Shown here: positions 1-4,775 of the stretch, one piece after another | Position numbering within the stretch: the first letter of the stretch is position 1 | Layout: each line of letters begins with the position of its first letter | Source of the DNA: JAVBNJ01 sp031551625 | GTDB lineage: Bacteria > Bacteroidota > Bacteroidia > Bacteroidales > UBA932 | Assembly: GCA_031551625.1 (NCBI GenBank) | Contig: JAVBNJ010000095.1 | Span: 1-5,030 of the forward strand | DNA: 5,030 nucleotides | Reading direction: 5' to 3' | The notes under the pieces: generated by a model | Told to the model about the DNA's origin: nothing | The model's input: only the letters and a program-made list of their open reading frames with translations | Database searches by the model: none | Translations under genes and position numbers: made by a program

Positions 1-30
1 CTGCTTACTGCCAACAGTTTACTGGAAATT
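1..30 (+). other. rRNA operon spacer upstream of 5S
   Basis: These bases precede the 5S gene and contain no open reading frame or tRNA-like fold that I can support. By position they are probably the 23S-5S spacer or the extreme end of the 23S region, but I do not recognise a 23S 3' end motif. The assignment rests only on adjacency to the 5S gene. Confidence 0.4.
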
Positions 31-140
31 TAGGTGACTATAGCGTGAGGGTTCCACCTCTTCCCTTCCCGAACAGAGAAGTTAAACCTCATCGCGCCGA
101 TGGTACTGCTATACCAAGTGGGAGAGTAGGTAGTCGCCAA
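31..140 (+). rRNA. rrf: 5S ribosomal RNA
   Basis: This is the 5S rRNA of the large ribosomal subunit. The two ends form the closing helix I: GGTGACTA at 33-40 pairs with TAGTCGCC at 131-138 over eight base pairs, one of them a G-U wobble. The conserved loop B/C core CCGAACAGAGAAGTTAA is present at about 69-85, followed by GCGCCGATGGTACTGC at 94-109 and GTGGGAGAGTAGGT at 118-131, all diagnostic of bacterial 5S. The wording closely resembles 5S genes of Bacteroides and relatives as I remember them. The gene sits directly before two terminators, so it is most likely the last gene of an rRNA operon. Exact mature ends are uncertain by a few bases. Confidence 0.97.
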
Positions 141-147
141 CGTTTTC

Positions 148-182
148 CACCCTGCATAATTTATTCTGCAGGGTGTCTTTTT
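148..182 (+). terminator. Intrinsic terminator 1 after 5S rRNA
   Basis: A 9-bp perfect stem (148-156 with 167-175, CACCCTGCA against TGCAGGGTG) encloses a 10-nt AT-rich loop and is followed by TCTTTTT at 176-182. It begins only about eight bases after the 5S closing helix, as expected for the terminator of the rRNA operon. Confidence 0.88.
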
Positions 183-212
183 GAATTTACATTGGTTGAT
201 AGAGTTTTTATG

Positions 213-256
213 AACGACAGAGGTGTGTATTTTTATATACACCTCTGTCGTTTTTT
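213..256 (+). terminator. Intrinsic terminator 2 (tandem, very long stem)
   Basis: An almost uninterrupted 18-bp hairpin (213-230 with 235-252, one G-T pair) has a TTTT tetraloop and runs into six Ts at 251-256. The stem base is ACGACAGAGGTG. There is no gene between this hairpin and terminator 1, so it probably acts as a backup stop for the rRNA operon and insulates the lipoprotein promoter at 271-301. There is no matching A-run on the left side beyond two bases, so efficient termination of minus-strand transcripts is not predicted. Confidence 0.85.
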
Positions 257-270
257 ATAACGTATTATAT

Positions 271-301
271 ATTGTGTAACAGTTTTTTATATCTACTTTT
301 G
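271..301 (+). promoter_or_regulatory. Bacteroidota-type promoter for the lipoprotein operon
   Basis: TTG at 272-274 is followed after 19 bp by TACTTTTG at 294-301, an exact match to the Bacteroidota -7 consensus TAnnTTTG with the usual spacing from the -33 element. Transcription would begin around 306-308. That gives an A-rich 5' leader of about 53 nt before the ATG at 361, with no Shine-Dalgarno sequence, as is typical of this phylum. Confidence 0.8.
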
Positions 302-360
302 CACCGCAAAACAAAAAAGCAAAACAAAATCAATGTATAACTAAAAACAAATTTAAAACA

Positions 361-906
361 ATGAAAAAAATTTTATTGAGCGCTTTCGTAGGCGCAATGA
401 GCTTAGGCTTTATGGCCTGCAGCCAAGAAACTGACCCCGCACAACCGGTAAATGTACCCGATTTTATGCAGCAAACGGCTACGGTTACAGGCTATGTTGT
501 AATGAACGAAGACCTTGTTGCTTCTAAACAAACATGGTCTTCACCGAAATCATCTGACTTTAAAATGATCGTTTCTGTTCCCTACAGCGATTTGATCTCA
601 GGTGATGTTTCAGGTCGTATGTGGAGTACTACCAATGTAACTTATACTCCGGGCTCTGGTAAATTCTCCGCTGTTGTTCCCGTTGGTTTTGCGGGTAGCG
701 ATGTAACTATTACCTTAAATGATTTTACCGGTACACAACGCCAATATGATCCTGTGAACGATAAAAATGTTGACGTTAACGTTATTTGGAAATGGGGCGC
801 TGACCGCCATGTAGATGTAAAAGCTAACGGTCAAGTGGTATATTTGGACGAAGAGCCTGTTATTCTTACAGCATTGCCTATTAAGACAGGTGGCGACATT
901 ATCTAA
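361..906 (+). CDS. Small secreted lipoprotein of unknown function
   Basis: The 181-residue product has a lipoprotein signal peptide: MKK, a hydrophobic stretch to residue 18, then an ACS lipobox with the lipidated cysteine at residue 20. The residues after the cysteine (SQETD) are polar and acidic, which resembles the surface-export signals described for Bacteroidota lipoproteins, so surface display is possible but unproven. The mature part (about residues 40-175) is rich in alternating polar and hydrophobic segments such as TATVTGYVV, FKMIVSVPYSDL, KFSAVVPV and SDVTITLNDF, which suggests a beta-sandwich (Ig- or transthyretin-like) fold. I do not recognise a named family. The ATG at 361 is chosen because it gives a complete signal peptide and sits about 53 nt behind a clear promoter. 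The next gene starts 38 bp after the stop with no terminator between them, so the two are probably co-transcribed and may act together in the outer membrane. Confidence 0.9.
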   Translation: MKKILLSAFVGAMSLGFMACSQETDPAQPVNVPDFMQQTATVTGYVVMNEDLVASKQTWSSPKSSDFKMIVSVPYSDLISGDVSGRMWSTTNVTYTPGSGKFSAVVPVGFAGSDVTITLNDFTGTQRQYDPVNDKNVDVNVIWKWGADRHVDVKANGQVVYLDEEPVILTALPIKTGGDII

Positions 907-944
907 TTAATTGTTAGTTTATCGAATTTTATATTAAGTAAAAA

Positions 945-1850
945 ATGAAAAAAATAGTTTTAACAATGGCTGCGATTTGTTTCGGTTTCGGTGCATTTGC
1001 ACAAGAGATCCGTACGACAGAACAAGGCCCCACTAAAGAGATAGTGCAAAACACGCCGCTTACAGTGCGAGGTTATAAAATCCTGCCAGAAGAAGGTGAT
1101 ATTGCACTCGGTATTGATCTGAATTTTATCGGTAACTACTTCTATAATGCTGTTACCGGCAATGCAACCGAACATCCGGGTTATAGCATTTATGTGAAAT
1201 ATTTTTTAAAGGACAACCAAGCTGTCCGCGCCCGGTTGGGTATGAATATCCGCATGGATAACTACAGTGGTAGCGTTCAAAACGACTACGCTGCTAAGAG
1301 CCAACAAATGATGGATACTTACAACGGACAAACTGTTATCGATATTCGCAACAACGGCCTTACGCAATGGAACTTGGACTTGGGTTACGAATTCCGTCGT
1401 GGTTATCGTCGTATTCAAGGTTACTATGGTGGCGAAATCGGATTCATGTATCGTAACGAAAAAGATAACTATTCGTATGGGAACCCTATTTCGTCCGGCA
1501 ATAATAATCCATCGACCTATGATTTCAATGGTAACGTACAAAATAGCGCTACCGGCTATATGGCTCGTGTGCTGGATGCTAAATATGGTAAACAATTTGG
1601 TTTCCGTGCAGGCGCTTTTATCGGTGTGGAGTATTTCATCGGCTCGCGCCTATCATTGGGTGCTGAATTCGGCCTAGGTATTGGTGTAATGCACCAGAAA
1701 CAAACAGAAACAACTACCGAATACTGGGATCCGAGCGTAGCTCAAGTGGTTCAAAACACTGTTCGTAGCTACGATGGCGACAACAAGTCGGGTAGCGCTT
1801 ATTTCTCAACAAACGCTCGCGGCAGCATTTATGCCATGTTCCACTTCTAA
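945..1850 (+). CDS. Probable outer-membrane beta-barrel protein
   Basis: The 301-residue product starts with a Sec signal peptide (MKK, hydrophobic core, cleavage predicted after AFA at residue 19, mature start QEIRTTEQ). The rest shows repeated amphipathic, aromatic-rich strands separated by polar loops: YSIYVKYFLKDN, VRARLGMNIRM, TQWNLDLGYEFRRGY, YYGGEIGFMYRNE, FGFRAGAFIGVEYFI and LSLGAEFGLGIGVM. The final strand GSIYAMFHF ends in phenylalanine, which is the usual C-terminal signal recognised by the BAM machinery. Length and strand count fit a small barrel of roughly eight to ten strands. Loops rich in Asn, Ser, Gly and Tyr (about residues 165-205 and 245-285) would face outward. It lies 38 bp behind the lipoprotein gene and shares its promoter and terminator. 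I cannot assign a substrate or family name; an adhesin-like or structural role is as possible as transport. Confidence 0.87.
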   Translation: MKKIVLTMAAICFGFGAFAQEIRTTEQGPTKEIVQNTPLTVRGYKILPEEGDIALGIDLNFIGNYFYNAVTGNATEHPGYSIYVKYFLKDNQAVRARLGMNIRMDNYSGSVQNDYAAKSQQMMDTYNGQTVIDIRNNGLTQWNLDLGYEFRRGYRRIQGYYGGEIGFMYRNEKDNYSYGNPISSGNNNPSTYDFNGNVQNSATGYMARVLDAKYGKQFGFRAGAFIGVEYFIGSRLSLGAEFGLGIGVMHQKQTETTTEYWDPSVAQVVQNTVRSYDGDNKSGSAYFSTNARGSIYAMFHF

Positions 1851-1916
1851 GAATTTGCTATTGATTAGTCCTGAGGAGTCATTACAGGTTTATATTAAGA
1901 CAAAATAGTAAATATT

Positions 1917-1960
1917 TCAGATAGCTGCAAGTTCGGACACTTGCAGCTATCTGATTTTTT
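1917..1960 (+). terminator. Intrinsic terminator of the lipoprotein/barrel operon
   Basis: A perfect 16-bp stem (1917-1932 with 1939-1954, core CAGATAGCTGCAAGT) with a six-base loop runs into a T-tract of six at 1955-1960. It is 66 bp beyond the barrel stop codon and no gene lies between. It separates this unit from the DUF362 promoter downstream. Confidence 0.92.
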
Positions 1961-2014
1961 AACCATTCCTAACAAAAAGAAGTATTAAAATGCAGTTATG
2001 AATTTAATGGTTAT

Positions 2015-2052
2015 GTATTCATATGTACAAAATAAATTGTACCTTTGAAAAC
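2015..2052. promoter_or_regulatory. Long dyad, candidate operator of the DUF362 gene
   Basis: The centre is a perfect inverted repeat GTACAA-N6-TTGTAC (2025-2030 and 2037-2042). The symmetry continues outward around the same axis (2033.5): A2023 with T2044, TTCA 2018-2021 with TGAA 2046-2049, and GT 2015-2016 with AC 2051-2052. In all 13 of 16 outer positions are complementary. The right arm covers the -7 promoter element at 2040-2047, so a dimeric regulator bound here would block RNA polymerase. Because most of it lies upstream of the predicted transcription start, it is better read as a protein-binding site than as an RNA hairpin. I do not recognise the regulator; it is not the FNR, Rex or Fur consensus. 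Confidence 0.55.
2040..2047 (+). promoter_or_regulatory. -7 element of the DUF362 promoter
   Basis: TACCTTTG matches the Bacteroidota -7 consensus TAnnTTTG exactly. The expected -33 region around 2016-2020 (GTATTC) is a poor match to TTTG, which would suit a promoter depending on or controlled by a regulator. Transcription should start at about 2052-2054, leaving only 12-14 nt before the ATG at 2066. This element also shows that a possible TTG start at 2045 would lie inside the promoter and so is not the real start. Confidence 0.6.
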
Positions 2053-2065
2053 TAAATCTATTTTT

Positions 2066-2998
2066 ATGGAACGCCGGAATTTTCTTCGAGCAATAGCCTT
2101 GGGTGGCGCGGCCACTATACTTCCGTGGAAGTCGGAACGTTCGTTTGCCCAACATACACAAACAGCCACGGGCAAAGGCACTGACCTGGTTGCCGTGATG
2201 GGCGGCGAACCCGAAGCGATGTACGCCAAAGCGATGGATGCTATAGGCGGCATCGGGCAATATGTAAAGAAAGGCTCTCGTGTAACCATCAAGCCCAACA
2301 TTGGTTGGGACAAGGCGCCGGAAATGGCTGCCAACACCAACCCGAAGTTGGTAGCAGCTATTGTAAAAGACTGTTTGCAGGCCGGTGCATCAGAAGTGAC
2401 GGTGTTCGACCACACGTGCGACGACTGGAAAGCGTGCTACAAAAACAGCGGCATCGAAGCCGCTGTGGAAGCAGCTGGCGGCAAGATGGCCTTTGCACAC
2501 GAAGAAAAATATTACCAAGCCGTATCGCTACCCAATGGTAAGCGTTTGAAAACAGCTAAAGTACACGAGGCTATTATCAATTGCGATGTGTGGATTAATG
2601 TACCCGTGTTGAAAAACCATGGTGGTGCAAAAATGTCGATTTCCATGAAAAACAATATGGGCATTGTGTGGGATCGTCGCTATTGGCACGCCAATGACTT
2701 ACAGCAGTGCATCGCCGATTTTTCGACCTACACTAAAAAACCGGTACTCAACATTGTGGATGCTTACCGCATCATGACGCAGAACGGCCCGAAAGGAAAA
2801 AGCGAAAATGATGTACAATTAGCCAAAGCGTTGTTCCTCTCGGCCGACCCGGTGGCGGTAGATACAGCAGCCGTCAAATTCTTTAGCCAATACACGGCTA
2901 TGACCATCAACGACGCCAGCCACATTAAAATTGGCGGCGAAATGAACATCGGCACCACCGATATAGATAAACTAAAAATACAACGAATCAAGATATAA
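2066..2998 (+). CDS. Tat-exported DUF362 domain protein
   Basis: The 310-residue product belongs to the DUF362 family (Pfam PF04015), whose biochemical role is not established. It often occurs with iron-sulfur proteins. Hallmarks seen: IKPNIG at 75-80, NVPVLKNHGGAK at 178-189 with MKNNMG at 194-199, and the C-terminal DPVAVDTAA at 261-269. The N-terminus MERRNFLRA is a twin-arginine signal (RRxFLR) followed by a hydrophobic stretch and a likely cleavage site after SFA at residue 28, so the folded protein should be exported by Tat. The start is set at ATG 2066, not at the upstream in-frame TTG 2045, because the latter sits in the -7 promoter element and would add seven residues before the Tat motif. 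Unlike some DUF362 proteins it has no ferredoxin-type CxxCxxC cluster of its own; cysteines are scattered (103, 118, 124, 173, 215). The downstream NapH/NapG-like gene is the likely redox partner. The substrate is unknown. Confidence 0.9.
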   Translation: MERRNFLRAIALGGAATILPWKSERSFAQHTQTATGKGTDLVAVMGGEPEAMYAKAMDAIGGIGQYVKKGSRVTIKPNIGWDKAPEMAANTNPKLVAAIVKDCLQAGASEVTVFDHTCDDWKACYKNSGIEAAVEAAGGKMAFAHEEKYYQAVSLPNGKRLKTAKVHEAIINCDVWINVPVLKNHGGAKMSISMKNNMGIVWDRRYWHANDLQQCIADFSTYTKKPVLNIVDAYRIMTQNGPKGKSENDVQLAKALFLSADPVAVDTAAVKFFSQYTAMTINDASHIKIGGEMNIGTTDIDKLKIQRIKI

Positions 2999-3068
2999 AA
3001 CCCTTTTTTGTCCATGAATTACACGAATGGCACGAATTTAAATTACAATTTTAAGAGTAAAGAAAGAC

Positions 3069-3113
3069 ATTACACGAAATTGTATTTGCAAAGCAAATAA
3101 AAATTAGTGTAAT
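3069..3113. repeat. Nested hairpin inside the palindromic element
   Basis: ATTACAC (3069-3075) pairs with GTGTAAT (3107-3113). At the tip, TATTTGC (3083-3089) pairs with GCAAATA (3093-3099) around an AAA loop. If the DUF362 and iron-sulfur genes are read as one transcript, this would form a structured element in the intergenic mRNA. It has no T-tract directly after the stem that would make it a good terminator. Confidence 0.55.
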
Positions 3114-3136
3114 TTTATTTTAGTGTTTCAATGTGT

Positions 3137-3163
3137 GCGTCATTGCGAGGAACGAAGCAATCT
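3137..3163. repeat. GCGTCATTGCGAGGAACGAAGCAATCT-type dispersed repeat
   Basis: This 27-bp segment has short inverted arms ATTGC (3142-3146) and GCAAT (3157-3161) around GAGGAACGAA. From memory, near-identical strings (GTCATTGCGAGGAACGAAG) occur as multicopy intergenic repeats in many unrelated bacterial genomes. It is GC-richer than the surrounding element and looks like a separate repeat nested in, or joined to, the right half of the 180-bp palindrome. Confidence 0.6.
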
Positions 3164-3208
3164 ATTCGTGTAATTAGTGTAATTCGTGGATAAACTTTTG
3201 AATTATTT

Positions 3209-4768
3209 ATGTACAACTTCCTACGTCGGTTTCGCATTGTTCTTGCACTGCTTGTTTTAGTACTCATTACACTTACATTTGTCGCTATCGGAGGTGGCAT
3301 TAATGGCGGAGTTGCGAAAATTTCGCACGGGCTATTACATGCCCAATTCGTACCGGCCATGTTGGGTGCTGTTGCCGGAAGTTTTGGCATACTGATTGTT
3401 TTAGTGCTATTGACACTTTTATTCGGACGTGTATATTGTTCGTTCCTTTGTCCGGCAGGTATTTTTCAGGATGTGGTAACTACGGTTGCCAACTTGTTTA
3501 AAAGCAAAAAAGCTCGCCGGTATACGTATGTAAAACCTCACCATTGGCTGCGTTACAGTATATTGACAATAACTATTGCCGTATTTATTTTGGGCAGTTC
3601 GGCGCTGCTGCTGTGGTTTGACCCGTATAGCAACTACGGGCGCATGGCCGATAACCTGTTCCGTCCGGCGGTTATTGCCACCAACAATTTAGGTGCAGAA
3701 TTTTTCTCCGACACATTCTACCATGTTAGTTTCCGCACGTTCAGTATAGGTAGCATCGTAGCGGCAACTATTTTCTTAGTTGTAATCACAATTATGAGCA
3801 CCCTGCGCGGACGCTTGTACTGCAATACCATTTGCCCTGTCGGTTCATTACTAGGGTTGATTTCGAACTATTCGATTTTTAAAATAAAAATTAATAAGAC
3901 GGCTTGTACTCATTGCCGGATGTGCGAAATAGCGTGCAAGTCGCAATGCATCGACAGTAAGAATGAAAGCGTGGACGCCTCGCGATGTGTGCAGTGCTAC
4001 AATTGTACCACTGCTTGCAAATTCAACGCAATCGGGATTACATTTGCGTATGCAAAAAAAGAAAAAGAAGCGGCAACCAACGCCCCCTTGGGGGATGGGG
4101 AGGCTTCACGCCGTCGCGTATTTATTACTTCGGCAGGCTTGTTGGGTGCAGCTGCCATTGCACACGCTTTCACGCCAAAGCTACGCAAAAAATTGATGCC
4201 TGCAGCCCTTAGCACTAAAGCCATTGCGCCTCCCGGTGCATACAGCATAGACAACCTGAAGCAGCATTGCACGGCTTGCCATGCTTGCGTAGCCAAGTGT
4301 CCTTCGCAGGTTATCCGCCCGGCGCTTGGCGAGTACGGGCTCGACGGGTTGTTGATGCCTGTGTTGGACTACAGTCTCTCGTTCTGCAACTACGAGTGTA
4401 CCGAATGCTCGAACGTGTGTCCCAATGGCGCTTTGCGGCCATTGAGCAAAGAAGAAAAAGTAGTGACACAAATTGGTAAAGCAAAATTTCGTGCTAAGAA
4501 TTGCATCGTCATTCTCGACGAAACCGATTGCGGAGCTTGCGACGAACACTGCCCTACCAAAGCAATTAAAATGGTACCGACAAAAAACGGTTTGTTTATT
4601 CCAAAAATCAATAAAGATCTCTGTATCGGTTGCGGCGGCTGTGAATATATCTGCCCCGGCCGACCTGGTAAAGCCATTTTTGTGGAAACAAATGCCGAAC
4701 ATCAACTTGCCCAACGTCCTACGCAGGACAAGCAAGAAGAAAAAGAGGTAACGGATTTCGGATTTTGA
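3209..4768 (+). CDS. NapH-NapG-like membrane polyferredoxin fusion
   Basis: The 519-residue protein joins two units usually encoded separately; NapH and NapG are roughly 290 and 230 residues. Residues 1-280 are NapH-like: four membrane segments (about 10-28, 48-72, 115-136, 178-198), the paired motifs CSFLCP (C77, C81) and CNTICP (C205, C209), then two CxxCxxCxxxC clusters (C233-C243, C260-C270), expected in the cytoplasm. Residues 300-320 carry an internal twin-arginine motif RRRVFIT plus a hydrophobic stretch, predicted to anchor and export the rest. Residues 350-485 are NapG-like with four cysteine groups: C354-C364, C393-C404, C432/C441/C444/C448 and C472-C482. Such proteins move electrons from the membrane quinol pool or cytoplasm to extracytoplasmic reductases. 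No nitrate reductase or cytochrome gene is visible, so the acceptor is unknown. The gene follows the DUF362 gene after a repeat-filled gap of 210 bp, without a clear terminator. It ends 7 bp from the convergent nth gene. The start ATG 3209 gives a complete first membrane segment. Confidence 0.88.
   Translation: MYNFLRRFRIVLALLVLVLITLTFVAIGGGINGGVAKISHGLLHAQFVPAMLGAVAGSFGILIVLVLLTLLFGRVYCSFLCPAGIFQDVVTTVANLFKSKKARRYTYVKPHHWLRYSILTITIAVFILGSSALLLWFDPYSNYGRMADNLFRPAVIATNNLGAEFFSDTFYHVSFRTFSIGSIVAATIFLVVITIMSTLRGRLYCNTICPVGSLLGLISNYSIFKIKINKTACTHCRMCEIACKSQCIDSKNESVDASRCVQCYNCTTACKFNAIGITFAYAKKEKEAATNAPLGDGEASRRRVFITSAGLLGAAAIAHAFTPKLRKKLMPAALSTKAIAPPGAYSIDNLKQHCTACHACVAKCPSQVIRPALGEYGLDGLLMPVLDYSLSFCNYECTECSNVCPNGALRPLSKEEKVVTQIGKAKFRAKNCIVILDETDCGACDEHCPTKAIKMVPTKNGLFIPKINKDLCIGCGGCEYICPGRPGKAIFVETNAEHQLAQRPTQDKQEEKEVTDFGF
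4082..4106 (+). repeat. GC-rich repeat-like insert in the coding linker
   Basis: GCCCCCTTGGGGGATGGGG and the following AGGCTT encode the linker residues APLGDGEA (292-299) between the NapH-like half and the internal Tat motif. The CCCCC-TT-GGGGG core and G-run are unlike the surrounding codon usage. They resemble short GC-rich intergenic repeats that I recall from Bacteroidetes genomes. It may be a small repeat captured in frame at the fusion joint. Copy number elsewhere in the genome cannot be judged from this window. Confidence 0.35.
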
Positions 4769-4775
4769 GAACAGG

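Larger units (their letters stand above)
3011..3190. repeat. 180-bp palindromic MITE/REP-like element
   Basis: The outer 27 bases at 3011-3037 and 3164-3190 are inverted repeats of each other with 23 of 27 matching. They are built from the submotif ATTACACGAAT / ATTCGTGTAAT and variants. Related submotifs recur inside (ATTACAC at 3069-3075, ATTAGTGTAAT at 3103-3113). There is no open reading frame or transposase. The wording resembles dispersed non-coding repeats I recall from Bacteroidota and environmental genomes. A target-site duplication is not clear: CTTTTTTG lies directly before the left end, but the similar CTTTTG is four bases beyond the right end. The element fills nearly all of the gap between the DUF362 and iron-sulfur genes and ends 18 bp before the latter's start codon. 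Confidence 0.75.

Noticed and set aside
45..260. Open frames on both strands over the 5S gene and terminators
   Set aside because: They overlap a clear 5S rRNA and two hairpin terminators and have no protein-like features.
1206..1595. 129-residue open frame on the minus strand inside the barrel gene
   Set aside because: It is the antisense shadow of a well-supported secreted protein gene; the Ile/Val/Thr-rich product looks like translated antisense.
1870..1888. CTGAGGA reminiscent of a hammerhead ribozyme core, with weak CCTG/CAGG pairing
   Set aside because: No GAAA core segment or the three required stems can be found nearby; the match is seven bases and probably chance.
3011..3190. CRISPR array or direct-repeat cluster in the intergenic region
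   Set aside because: Repeated submotifs are mainly inverted, degenerate and irregularly spaced, without uniform spacers.
3193..3200. AACTTTTG as a dedicated promoter for the iron-sulfur gene
   Set aside because: It has one mismatch in the key TA and no recognisable -33 element at the right distance, and would leave almost no leader; kept only as a possibility under the repeat finding.
3224..3235. N-terminal LRRFR of the iron-sulfur protein as a Tat signal
   Set aside because: The arginines precede the first of four NapH-like membrane helices and are better explained by the positive-inside rule; the following segment is too hydrophobic for a typical Tat signal.
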